From Desulfobacterales bacterium (GTDB lineage Bacteria; Desulfobacterota; Desulfobacteria; Desulfobacterales; SURF-7): a stretch of DNA of 36,232 nucleotides. The notes below the pieces were generated by a model. That model was not told the DNA's origin and made no database searches. It saw only the letters and a list, made by a program, of their open reading frames with translations. Of the stretch, positions 24,735 through 33,000 are shown in pieces. Position 1 is the stretch's first letter; the number at the start of each line of letters is the position of its first letter. The DNA lies in NCBI GenBank assembly GCA_018693105.1, contig JABHLN010000031.1:1-36232 (forward strand). Direction: 5' to 3'. The position numbers and the translations under genes were made by a program.

Positions 24735-25162
24735 TTATATGCCTTTTGATTCATTGATTACAAATTTAAACCTATACTAGGTTATCAAAAAATTTTATGG
24801 TATTTTGTGATATTTTCTCGTTTTTTTCAAGTCCGGAGGATAAAAAGTTGATGTTTTTATCTATCTATAATATAATACATCCTTTAAATTAAATTTGGGA
24901 CCTTTGCAAACACCCCCTTTTTGCCAATTTTTTTGCGTCAGGTGGCATATCCGCCATAGGCGGGATCGGTAAGGGTTAATTTTTTGCTTTCCTTAAGCTT
25001 GAATTCCGTTGCAAGCAGGATACTTTTCCAAAAGTCTCTAATTGAAAATTGGTCACCCTTAAATGCCCGGTTTTCAGATTTTTACATCAGGTGGTATATA
25101 TCGCTCACCATTACGGGAGTTAACGACGCCATCTATATTTTTTATTCTCAGGAGGTTATATA
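24735..25162. other. Spacer between transporter and cyclophilin, with internal repeat
   Basis: Divergent-promoter region without coding sequence. It contains a near-direct repeat, gcgtcaggtggcatatccgc at 24935-24954 and acatcaggtggtatatatcgc-like sequence at 25084-25104, about 150 bp apart. It also holds a small CCGCC/GGCGG hairpin at 24951-24963, and the 11 bases acgacgccatc at 25123-25133, which equal the inverted outer end of the 8015 element. The stretch from about 24900 to 25133 may be a decayed mobile element. The ribosome site AGGAGG for the cyclophilin is at 25150-25155. Confidence 0.45.
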
Positions 25163-25684
25163 ATGGGGAAGAAAGTTGCTTATAATGAGGACGTTGAATG
25201 TCCTGTAGCTGTTTTTGATACAAGCCTTGGAACTTTTGAAATAGAGCTTTATGCTAAAAAATGTCCGGAAACAGTTTGGAATTTTATTAACCTTGCAGAA
25301 GGAAGACAGGAAACCGAAAAAGGTGGAAACTTTTACGACGGGCTTGCTTTTCATCGTGTGATTGAAGATTTTATGATTCAGGGCGGTTGTCCTCTTGGTA
25401 CAGGAACCGGAGGTCCCGGATATAATTTTGCTGACGAATTTGATAAGTCCTTAAGACATGACAGTGAAGGTGTCCTTTCCATGGCTAATGCAGGACCCGG
25501 AACAAATGGAAGCCAGTTTTTTATTACACTTATACCAACTCCACATCTTGATGACAGACACTCTGTTTTCGGCAAGGTTATAAAAGGTATGGATGTTGTT
25601 AAAAAGATAGGTGTGGTTAAGACTAACCCCATGGATAAACCATTGGAACCTGTTATTATAAATTCTTTAACAATTCGCAGATAA
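25163..25684 (+). CDS. Cyclophilin-type peptidyl-prolyl cis-trans isomerase
   Basis: Cytosolic cyclophilin of 173 aa with no signal peptide. Catalytic and peptide-binding residues are present: FHRVI (Arg), DFMIQGG (Phe and Gln), NGSQFFITL and HSVFGKV (His). The tryptophan that binds cyclosporin in human CypA is not found at its place (TPHLDDRHSVFG), as is common in bacteria. It assists folding at proline bonds. The ATG has AGGAGG 7 bp upstream. It precedes the ribosomal-protein block by 275 bp and probably has its own transcript. Family is certain; ppiA/ppiB naming is left open. Confidence 0.92.
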   Translation: MGKKVAYNEDVECPVAVFDTSLGTFEIELYAKKCPETVWNFINLAEGRQETEKGGNFYDGLAFHRVIEDFMIQGGCPLGTGTGGPGYNFADEFDKSLRHDSEGVLSMANAGPGTNGSQFFITLIPTPHLDDRHSVFGKVIKGMDVVKKIGVVKTNPMDKPLEPVIINSLTIRR

Positions 25685-25848
25685 CTTTATAAATCAGTTA
25701 AAACTGGTGATTTTTAACTTAACATTTTGGCCTTTTAATTAATAATTTACGGGTGTTATTTTTTATTACGGCTGTTTTTACATGAAATATTTAAAAACAT
25801 GAGATTTATACTGTCTTTTTCAGTCTTTATGTCTTGAGGCGATGCTGC

Positions 25849-25878
25849 TTGACATTTGAATGAAAAGGATGTTAATAA
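25849..25878 (+). promoter_or_regulatory. Candidate sigma-70 promoter for the rpsF block
   Basis: A perfect -35 hexamer TTGACA (25849-25854) is followed after 18 bases by TAATAA, a weak -10 match. It lies about 80 bp before the rpsF start, the right place for the ribosomal operon's promoter. Only the -35 is convincing. Confidence 0.38.
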
Positions 25879-25959
25879 AACAAGTTTTTTGGTATTAAAA
25901 ATTTTCCAAATCCTTGCTCTGGATTTATTTCAGGGCTTTATTATCCGAAAGGAGGATGT

Positions 25960-26403
25960 ATGACAAGGTATGAAACTATTCTTATCTCCGATCCTGATAT
26001 TGGAGAAGAAGAACGAAATCAGCTTTTTGAAAAGACAAAAGAACTGATTTCAAAAATGGACGGTTTTCTTGTTCTTTTTGATGAATGGGGAAATAAAAAA
26101 CTTGCATATGAAGTCAAGAAAAAAACACGTGGGTATTTTGTGAACATAGATTATTGTGGAACGGGAGAACTTGTAAGTGAAATTGAACGCTCCTTCAAAA
26201 TCGATGACCGTGCCATTAAATTTATGACTATTGTTCTTGATAAGCATGTTGATGTGGAATCACTAAAAGCGGAAATTGCAAGAGCCGAAGAAGAAAACAA
26301 AGAAGACATTCCAGACAGCGACTCCGGTGATGTAAAGGAAGAAATTGAGACTTCTGAAGAGGTTGATGAAAAAAAAGAGAACGAAATAATCGTGGAGGAG
26401 TAG
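25960..26403 (+). CDS. rpsF: 30S ribosomal protein S6
   Basis: S6 protein of 147 aa. The core from [19 protein letters not shown] through [18 protein letters not shown] to [19 protein letters not shown] is a standard S6 ferredoxin-like fold, which pairs with S18 on the 30S platform. A strongly acidic tail of about 45 residues ([20 protein letters not shown] and beyond) extends past the usual core; acidic or glutamate tails on S6 are known in other bacteria. The ribosome site GGAGG is strong. The stop is only 4 bp from rpsR, whose ribosome site sits inside the rpsF end, so the pair is coupled. No ssb or priB gene lies between them, unlike many bacteria. Confidence 0.96.
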   Translation: MTRYETILISDPDIGEEERNQLFEKTKELISKMDGFLVLFDEWGNKKLAYEVKKKTRGYFVNIDYCGTGELVSEIERSFKIDDRAIKFMTIVLDKHVDVESLKAEIARAEEENKEDIPDSDSGDVKEEIETSEEVDEKKENEIIVEE

Positions 26404-26407
26404 CAAT

Positions 26408-26677
26408 ATGTACGAAGGAAGGAAAGACAAAAAAAGCTCTTTTAAGAAAAAAAGATACTATCACCGTCGTAAAGTATGCCGGTTTTGTGCTGACAAAACC
26501 CTGGAAATAAGTTACAAGGATCCAAAATCTTTAAAATATTTTATCACAGAACGTGCAAAGATAATCCCTAGACGAATTTCCGGAACATGTGCAAAGCATC
26601 AGCGTGCACTGACAGTTGCCATTAAAAGGGCTCGTTCTATCGCTCTTTTACCGTTTATTGGGAAGATGGATCTGTAG
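26408..26677 (+). CDS. rpsR: 30S ribosomal protein S18
   Basis: S18 of 89 aa. The core [20 protein letters not shown], then [20 protein letters not shown] and [20 protein letters not shown], is typical. The cysteines CRFC and the later CAKH form the zinc-binding (C+) version of S18, not the zinc-free one. The GGAGGAG ribosome site overlaps the last codons of rpsF. It binds S6 in the 30S subunit. Confidence 0.97.
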   Translation: MYEGRKDKKSSFKKKRYYHRRKVCRFCADKTLEISYKDPKSLKYFITERAKIIPRRISGTCAKHQRALTVAIKRARSIALLPFIGKMDL

Positions 26678-26715
26678 TTTCTTTAAATACAGGATTTTTC
26701 ACGGGAGAAACAGTT

Positions 26716-27675
26716 GTGCCTCAGGTTGTACATGGGGGGATATCCAAAGATCTAATACTTGGTATTAGCATTACATGCATTCTTTTTGCGGTTTCTGTTT
26801 TTTTACCGCTTGTAAGTATTTTCAGCTCATTGCTACTCCCTTTACCGGTTCTTTTTTATCGCTCAAAGCTCGGAAGAGGATACGGTATTATAATACCCCT
26901 GATAACTGTTCTGGGGATAAGTTCCATCATTGGTGGAATACAGGTGGGGCTTGCATATTTTATCGGGTTACTGGTTCTTGGTTTTGCCTTGAGTGAGTAT
27001 CTTGAAAAAGATTTGTCTGTTGAAAAGACAGTGCTTTACACAGTAGGTACCGTAATTTTAACAGGGATTGTATTCTTGATCTTTTATAATAATATTTATG
27101 GTGGTGATATTATCGCCAACGTAACTAAAAGTGTAACAAAAAGTTATGAGCTTACTTTAGATCTATATGAAAGTATCGGGATTGCGGATGATAAAATTCA
27201 AACTTTTTCCAATTATCAGGAAAGCTTTATCTATTATACTGTAAGAATAATTCCTGCACTAATTGTATCGTTAACGCTTTTTATTACCTGGATAAGCCTT
27301 TTATTTGCCAGACCGATATTGAGAAACAAAAAGCTTTTTTTCCCTGAATTTGGAGCTCTTAACCTGTGGAAAGCTCCTGAAAGTCTTGTTTGGGCAGTTA
27401 TTATATGCGGCTTGATGCTTTTGCTGCCCGATAAAATTTTTAAAGTTACCGGTTTGAACGGGCTGATTGTTCTTTTTATCATTTATTTTTTTCAGGGTGT
27501 GTCTATCATATCTTTTTATTTGGATAAAAAGCATTACCCTGCTTTTCACAGACTTTTACTTTATGTATTATGTCTGGCATTCATACCACAATTGGTGGCT
27601 GTAATAATTATAAGTCTGGGCTTTTTTGACACGTGGCTGGATTTTAGAAAACTTAATGTTAAGGAAACCGAATAG
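26716..27675 (+). CDS. DUF2232 (YybS-like) membrane protein
   Basis: Integral membrane protein of 319 aa with about eight hydrophobic segments, several broken by Gly and Pro, and short polar loops. Position between rpsR and rplI, and the look of the last segments (FHRLLLYVLCLAFIPQLVAV, then GFFDTWLDFRKL), match the DUF2232/YybS family, which sits at this place in many Desulfobacterota and Firmicutes. Its role is unknown. The start is GTG with GGGAG 8 bp upstream. It follows rpsR by 38 bp and is probably co-transcribed. The GLGFFDTWLDFR-type ending is the best family mark I can cite. Confidence 0.78.
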   Translation: MPQVVHGGISKDLILGISITCILFAVSVFLPLVSIFSSLLLPLPVLFYRSKLGRGYGIIIPLITVLGISSIIGGIQVGLAYFIGLLVLGFALSEYLEKDLSVEKTVLYTVGTVILTGIVFLIFYNNIYGGDIIANVTKSVTKSYELTLDLYESIGIADDKIQTFSNYQESFIYYTVRIIPALIVSLTLFITWISLLFARPILRNKKLFFPEFGALNLWKAPESLVWAVIICGLMLLLPDKIFKVTGLNGLIVLFIIYFFQGVSIISFYLDKKHYPAFHRLLLYVLCLAFIPQLVAVIIISLGFFDTWLDFRKLNVKETE

Positions 27676-27898
27676 AGATTTAAACAAAATAATTCTGAAT
27701 GATAATAATTAGTTTTTATCTGTAAATGGTTGTTTTACGTAATTTTGTGTGTGATGAATCTGCGGAATATATGGCAGGCAGCTGCATATAAGCCTTCTTG
27801 CTATAGCATGTATTCACTGAACTGTCGTAAGAATAGTCACTTATGGATTGAAAACCAATTAGTACTAATTAAACGCTATGTTTTAGCGGAGGTATTAA

Positions 27899-28348
27899 AT
27901 GAAAGTTATATTGAAAGAAACCATCGAAACTCTTGGCATCATTGGATCGGAAGTGAAAGTTGCAGACGGTTATGCTCGTAATTATCTTTTGCCACAGGGA
28001 AAAGCTGTTGAAAGTACTCCCCAGAATCATAAAATATTTGAGCAGGAAAAAGCCAATGTTGAAATTCAGATTGCCAAGGAGCGTAATTTAGCTGAAGAAA
28101 CAGCAGAAATGCTTAAAGGTGTTACCTGCTCTATAGCAGCAAAAGTTGCTGAAGAAGATCAGCTTTACGGCTCAGTTACTACCCATGATATTTTCAATTG
28201 TCTCAAGGATCAGGATGTTTTGATTGAAAGGCGCATGATTCTTTTATCTGAGCCTATTAAGTCGACAGGGACATACAAGATTCCTATTCGTGTGTACAAG
28301 GGAGTAGAACCTGAAATTACAGTTGAAGTTGTCCCTGAAAGTAAATAA
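27899..28348 (+). CDS. rplI: 50S ribosomal protein L9
   Basis: L9 of 149 aa, normal length. The N-terminal domain MKVILKETIETLG and the signature DGYARNYLLPQGKA are followed by the long connecting helix (KANVEIQIAKERNLAEETAE) and the C-terminal domain KSTGTYKIPIRVYKGVEPEI. It binds 23S rRNA at the base of the L1 stalk. GGAGG lies at 27888-27892. Just before it a 5-bp hairpin (CGCTA at 27874-27878, TAGCG at 27884-27888) reaches the first G of the ribosome site and could affect initiation. The 223-bp gap from DUF2232 holds nothing else recognised. Confidence 0.97.
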   Translation: MKVILKETIETLGIIGSEVKVADGYARNYLLPQGKAVESTPQNHKIFEQEKANVEIQIAKERNLAEETAEMLKGVTCSIAAKVAEEDQLYGSVTTHDIFNCLKDQDVLIERRMILLSEPIKSTGTYKIPIRVYKGVEPEITVEVVPESK

Positions 28349-28357
28349 TGATTGATA

Positions 28358-28387
28358 GGGGAGGGGCGGATAGTTATGCCTCCTCCC
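28358..28387. other. GC-rich hairpin between rplI and dnaB
   Basis: GGGGAGGGGC (28358-28367) can pair with GCCTCCTCCC (28378-28387) with one bulge and a 10-base loop. There is no T run after it, so it is probably not an intrinsic terminator. It could slow polymerase or protect the 3' end of the upstream message. Confidence 0.5.
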
Positions 28388-28418
28388 TGATTATTCATTA
28401 AACCCAATTTCATGTAAT

Positions 28419-29798
28419 ATGAAAGATACCAGAATACAAATTCAACAAGATCATTCTCTCAACAAGCTGCCTCCTCAAAATATTGAGGCCGAGGAGTCAA
28501 TTCTAAGTGCAATTCTTATAGACAACAGTACCTTGCTTGATATCCTTGAATTCCTTACTCCGGAGGATTTTTACAGGACCGCTCACCAGAAAATATTTTC
28601 AGCAGTCACAGAACTGTTTTCAAAAAATGAACCTGTAGATCTTGTTACCCTTTCAAACAAACTAACTGAATCAGGTCAGCTTGAAGATACGGGTGGGGCA
28701 GCATATCTTTCAAAACTTGTTGATACTGTTCCGCTTGCAGTCAATGCCCGGCATTATGCCAAGATAATTCATGATAAAGCATCCTTAAGGCGGCTTATTG
28801 AAAAATCAAACTCAGTTGTTAAAAAGTGTTTTGAAGATCGTGGCAATGTAGATGATATAATTGATTTTGCGGAAAGTTCTATATTTGAAATATCGGGTGA
28901 CAAAAGTCGACAGGCCTTTTCACCCATAGGTGAACTCGTTGTTTCAAATATTGATGCGCTTGAAGAAAGACAGGGGAATAAATCCATATTAACCGGAGTA
29001 CCTTCAGGTTTCACCAGACTTGATGAACTTACTTCAGGATTTCAGAGATCTGACCTTATTATTCTGGCAGCACGTCCTGCAATGGGAAAGACAACCCTTG
29101 CTCTTAATATTGCCAGAAATGCTGCAATTGACGCTAATGTTCCTGTTGCGGTATTCTCACTTGAAATGTCAAAAGAGCAGCTTTCAATGCGTCTCCTTAC
29201 TGCTGAGGCGAGGGTTGATGCATCTCGTTTACGAACCGGTTTTTTCAATAAGGATGATTGGGTAAGGCTGACCAATGCCGCCAGTGTACTGCAACAGGCA
29301 CCTATATATATTGATGACTCATACAGTATTTCCACTTTTGATATAAGAGCAAAGTCACGAAGATTAAAAATGGACAAAGGGCTTGGTCTTATTATTGTTG
29401 ATTACCTTCAGCTCATGAAAAGCCATACCCATAATGAGCGTAGGGATCTTGAAATTTCTGAAATGTCAAGGTCGTTAAAAGGGCTTGCAAAGGAGCTTGA
29501 CGTGCCTGTTATAGCCCTGTCCCAGCTTAACAGGATGCTTGAGCAGCGAAGTGACAAGCGCCCTATGTTGTCTGACCTTAGAGAATCAGGGGCCCTTGAA
29601 CAGGATGCCGATGTGGTTGCATTTATATACAGGGATGAAGTGTATAATAAAGATGAAAATAATCCCAGCAGGGGAAAAGCGGAAGTGATTCTTGGCAAGC
29701 AGAGAAACGGCCCTGTAGGAACAGCATATTTAACATTTCTAAATTCATATACCAGATTTGAAAACCTGGAACCTGGTGATAATTATAATGGTGTTTAG
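28419..29798 (+). CDS. dnaB: Replicative DNA helicase DnaB
   Basis: DnaB helicase of 459 aa, usual length and without an intein. The N-terminal DnaG-binding domain begins LPPQNIEAEESILSAIL. The RecA-like motor holds Walker A ARPAMGKTT (about residue 217), FSLEMSKEQLSMRLL, Walker B LIIVDYLQLM, and SDLRESGALEQDADVVAFIY. It unwinds DNA at the replication fork. The ATG has no clear Shine-Dalgarno sequence, so translation may be weak. Its place after rplI is a widely conserved linkage. Confidence 0.97.
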   Translation: MKDTRIQIQQDHSLNKLPPQNIEAEESILSAILIDNSTLLDILEFLTPEDFYRTAHQKIFSAVTELFSKNEPVDLVTLSNKLTESGQLEDTGGAAYLSKLVDTVPLAVNARHYAKIIHDKASLRRLIEKSNSVVKKCFEDRGNVDDIIDFAESSIFEISGDKSRQAFSPIGELVVSNIDALEERQGNKSILTGVPSGFTRLDELTSGFQRSDLIILAARPAMGKTTLALNIARNAAIDANVPVAVFSLEMSKEQLSMRLLTAEARVDASRLRTGFFNKDDWVRLTNAASVLQQAPIYIDDSYSISTFDIRAKSRRLKMDKGLGLIIVDYLQLMKSHTHNERRDLEISEMSRSLKGLAKELDVPVIALSQLNRMLEQRSDKRPMLSDLRESGALEQDADVVAFIYRDEVYNKDENNPSRGKAEVILGKQRNGPVGTAYLTFLNSYTRFENLEPGDNYNGV

Positions 29799-30127
29799 GA
29801 AAACAGTTTTTGTAAAAAATCTTATTCAGGAGTAAAGAAGCAAATATTTACCATACTGTTTGGTGTTGTTATAAAGAAAATATTTGTAACATAGTCACTT
29901 TATATTCCCTGAAAAAGTATATATATATTCGAAATATTAATATCCCATAGAAAAAATTTTATTGCAGGAGATAAATGTAATATTTTTATTGGTTGAACAA
30001 TTGAACACATTAAACCAGTCTAATCAATAAAACTAAGCTCTGATTTTTTCACCAGAAGATATACTTTAAATTAGACCCTGCTGTTACCAATACTACTTTT
30101 ATATTTTTTGTCCGGCTGCTTTTTATT
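29799..30127. other. Spacer between dnaB and hflX
   Basis: AT-rich spacer with no coding sequence, terminator or repeat that I can support. An AGGAG followed by ATG-TAA at 29966-29980 is a start codon directly followed by a stop. Nothing else stands out; the ribosome site before hflX is poor. Confidence 0.4.
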
Positions 30128-31744
30128 ATGAAGAAAGTTTTTGGAAATACCGGGGGGCTTAAGGCAAATCAGATTCGTCGTATTGAAAACCTTTACCGTC
30201 GAAAGATAGATCCTGAATATATAATCACTCCTGAACTTGCTCGTGATGTCAGCAGACTTTCAAATGAAATCCGTCGTCAGATAGGTCTTCTTATTAATCG
30301 GGCCGGGAAAATATCTTCAGTAATTATTGGTGATCAACAGAAAATTGTTATTCCGGACATTAGTGATTATCGAACTGCCCCGGGACGCTTAAAAGGCTTA
30401 AGATGCGTCCATACACATATGAAAGCCGAACCGCTTACAAGAGATGACCTGACAGACCTCGCACTGTTGCGCCTTGATGCGATGGCAGTCATTACAATGA
30501 CAAAAGACGGGTTCCCGCACCAGGTTCATGTTGGGCATATTCTGCCAGGCAGTACCGATGAAAAACCATACCAGATTATTGGGCCTTTTAATACGAACAA
30601 TCTTGATATAGGATGTAATGAGCTAATCATTGCACTTGAGGATGAACTTGCCCATATAAGATCATTATACAAAGCTGCTCATGGTAAAGAACGTGCACTT
30701 CTCGTTAGTGTCACAACTGCTCCGAGGAAATATGCTCAGGAATCTATGGATGAACTTGCAGAGCTTGCCCTGTCAAGTGATATTGAAGTTATAGGAACAG
30801 TTCTTCAACAGCGCAAGAAAATTGATTCCAGGTACATAATGGGTCGCGGAAAGCTTGAAGACCTTACTATTATGGCTTTGCAGAAAGGGGCCACAATAAT
30901 TGTTTTTGATCAGGAACTAAGTCCCTCGCAGATACGAGCTATTACCGACCAGATAGAACTCAAGGTGGTTGACAGGACTCAGTTGATTCTTGATATTTTT
31001 GCCCAGCGTGCCTTATCAAGAGAAGGTAAACTTCAGGTTGAGCATGCTCAATTAAAATATCTCCTTCCCCGCCTTGTTGCAAAAAACACTGCAATGTCAC
31101 GTCTAACCGGTGGAATAGGGGGAAGGGGGCCTGGGGAAACCAAACTTGAAATAAACAGAAGACGGGTACATGACCGTATACGTCAGCTGGAAAAAGCCCT
31201 TGGTCGTGTAAAAAAACATCGTTTTCAGCAGAAAGCAAAAAGAAATAAACGAGGTCTCCCGGTTTTTTCGATAATCGGATATACAAATGCAGGAAAATCA
31301 ACACTGTTGAACAGCCTCACGAAGAGTAAAGTCAAAGCCGAGAACAGGCTTTTTGCAACACTCGATCCTTCAAACAGGAGACTGAAGTTTCCAAGGAACA
31401 TAGAGGTGATAATTACAGATACCGTTGGTTTCATAAGGGATCTTCCCGATGAACTTATAGTGGCTTTCAGTGCAACCCTTGAAGAGCTTGAAAATGCAGA
31501 TGTACTTCTTCATGTAATAGATATAAGTAATCCACGTTTTAAAGAACATATAAAATCTGTTGAAAAAATTATTTGTAATCTTGAGCTTGAAAATATACCG
31601 ACGATAAATATTTTAAATAAGAAAGACCTGGTTGACAAAGAAACTTTTGAGAGAATTAGAATAAAGCTTGAAGGTATTGCGGTTTCGGCTAACGACAAAA
31701 ATACTCTTATGCCTCTGATTGAAAAGATGGAAAGTATGTTATAG
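30128..31744 (+). CDS. hflX: GTPase HflX
   Basis: GTPase of 538 aa, about 100 residues longer than E. coli HflX because of an N-terminal extension (1-190, ending at ELAHIRSLYKAAHGKERALL). The HflX domain proper begins with LLVSVTTAPRK and includes DSRYIMGRGKLEDL, FDQELSPSQIRAI, KVVDRTQLILDIFAQRA and the glycine-rich GGIGGRGPGETKLE. The G domain has Walker A IGYTNAGKST (about 380), DTVGFIRDLP and NILNKKDL. HflX binds stalled 70S ribosomes and splits them. The ribosome site is weak. Confidence 0.94.
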   Translation: MKKVFGNTGGLKANQIRRIENLYRRKIDPEYIITPELARDVSRLSNEIRRQIGLLINRAGKISSVIIGDQQKIVIPDISDYRTAPGRLKGLRCVHTHMKAEPLTRDDLTDLALLRLDAMAVITMTKDGFPHQVHVGHILPGSTDEKPYQIIGPFNTNNLDIGCNELIIALEDELAHIRSLYKAAHGKERALLVSVTTAPRKYAQESMDELAELALSSDIEVIGTVLQQRKKIDSRYIMGRGKLEDLTIMALQKGATIIVFDQELSPSQIRAITDQIELKVVDRTQLILDIFAQRALSREGKLQVEHAQLKYLLPRLVAKNTAMSRLTGGIGGRGPGETKLEINRRRVHDRIRQLEKALGRVKKHRFQQKAKRNKRGLPVFSIIGYTNAGKSTLLNSLTKSKVKAENRLFATLDPSNRRLKFPRNIEVIITDTVGFIRDLPDELIVAFSATLEELENADVLLHVIDISNPRFKEHIKSVEKIICNLELENIPTINILNKKDLVDKETFERIRIKLEGIAVSANDKNTLMPLIEKMESML

Positions 31745-32012
31745 ACAATCTATTTCACATATTGACCCTCTGGAAAAATAAAATACCAATCAGGATTCCG
31801 GATTTTACCCTTATAATTCAAAACCATTTAAAAACAAAATTCTTTAAATTCTGCCATTTGCATGTCAATCATTGATATGTAGTCAATAAGATATAGAAAA
31901 TCAGCCTTAATCCAAGCATTTATCGGGCACCATGTTTTTCGAGATCCTAACCCCTTGTTAGTTGATATTATTGTTGACATCAAGAGTGTATTGATTATAA
32001 AGAGTGAGCACA

Positions 32013-32789
32013 ATGGATCTGGAATATGTAAAAAGGGTTGGTGTTGGAGCTGCAATTAAAGCTGCCGATGTGCTACGGTCAAAGCTCGGGCGGCTAACCG
32101 AAATAGAAAAGAAAGGTGAGATCGACCTCGTTACTGAAGCTGATAAAGAATCGGAAAAGATTATAATTGAGTCTATTCTTTCAAGATTTCCCGATCATTC
32201 TATTTTAGCTGAAGAAACCGGATATAATGAAGGCAATGTTGACTGCAAATGGATTATTGATCCACTTGACGGTACGACGAATTATGCCCATCAATTGGGC
32301 CTTTTTTCAGTATCAATTGCTTTTGAATATAAAGGGGATGTAGTAGCCGGTATTGTTCTAAACCCTGTAACTGGTGAGCTTTTTTCTGCTGTAAAGGGTG
32401 GGGGGGCATCTCTAAACGGAAAACCCATACATATTTCGAACACAGAGAGTATGGAAGATAGCCTGCTCGTTACAGGTTTTCCTTATAACTTTAAGGAAAT
32501 AATTAAGCCGCTTCTCACAAGGTTTGAAAATTGTCTGAAAGCATCAAGGGGTGTGCGGAGACTTGGATCAGCAGCTCTTGATCTATGTTATGTGGCTTGT
32601 GGGCGCTTTGATGGTTTCTGGGAACAAAATCTGAAACCATGGGATACTGCAGCCGGTGTATTGATTGCAGTCGAGGCAGGAGCAACAGTTACCTGTTTTT
32701 CCGATACGCCTTTTTCAATATATAAAAATGAAATTCTGGCCACAAACGGAAGAATTCATAAAGAAATGATAGCATTACTGGAGATTTGA
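32013..32789 (+). CDS. Inositol monophosphatase family protein
   Basis: Metal-dependent phosphatase of 258 aa, SuhB-like in size. Motifs: EIDLVTEADKESE (metal Asp), ILAEETGYNE, WIIDPLDGTTNYAHQLGLFS with the DPLDGTTN metal-binding block, and KPWDTAAGVLIAVEAGA for the last ligand. The substrate may be inositol phosphate, a sugar bisphosphate or 3'-phosphoadenosine phosphate; sequence does not separate these. A GTG at 32004 is in frame, but the ATG at 32013 with GAGTGAG upstream is favoured. The small cysteine-rich gene follows almost immediately and is probably co-transcribed. Confidence 0.85.
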   Translation: MDLEYVKRVGVGAAIKAADVLRSKLGRLTEIEKKGEIDLVTEADKESEKIIIESILSRFPDHSILAEETGYNEGNVDCKWIIDPLDGTTNYAHQLGLFSVSIAFEYKGDVVAGIVLNPVTGELFSAVKGGGASLNGKPIHISNTESMEDSLLVTGFPYNFKEIIKPLLTRFENCLKASRGVRRLGSAALDLCYVACGRFDGFWEQNLKPWDTAAGVLIAVEAGATVTCFSDTPFSIYKNEILATNGRIHKEMIALLEI

Positions 32790-32797
32790 ATAGTTAT

Positions 32798-32995
32798 ATG
32801 AAAATACTACCTGATATGCCTGACACATCTGACGATCATTTAGGTTGTTTCGGAAATTTTAATTTAAAAGACAAAATATGTACCAAACATTGCATTTTAA
32901 GTTTGCGCTGCTCTATTGACAGGGAACAGAAAGTAAAGTTGGAAATGCTGGAGGAGCTTTTTATTGCTGAAGAGGCCACCTCTGTAATTCAATAA
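32798..32995 (+). CDS. Small four-cysteine protein
   Basis: Protein of 65 aa with the cysteine pattern C-x10-C-x3-C-x5-C in LGCFGNFNLKDKICTKHCIL and the following SLRCSIDREQ. The spacing suggests a metal or iron-sulfur site, and the aromatic FGNFN before the second Cys is distinctive. I recall similar short proteins in Desulfobacterota but no function. It begins right after the phosphatase stop, in probable translational coupling. An in-frame TTG at 32786 is only 2 bp from the GGAG, so the ATG at 32798 is chosen despite a long 14-bp spacing. Confidence 0.6.
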   Translation: MKILPDMPDTSDDHLGCFGNFNLKDKICTKHCILSLRCSIDREQKVKLEMLEELFIAEEATSVIQ

Positions 32996-33000
32996 AATTT

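Noticed and set aside
27730-27981. 83-codon frame running into rplI
   Set aside because: Out of frame with the certain rplI start, no ribosome site, odd composition.
29042-29377. 111-codon frame opposite dnaB
   Set aside because: Antisense to the conserved helicase motor; a codon-bias shadow.
29966-29980. AGGAG followed by ATG-TAA, a possible start-stop element
   Set aside because: Start-stop elements are easy to get by chance in AT-rich sequence, and the site is about 150 bp from hflX.
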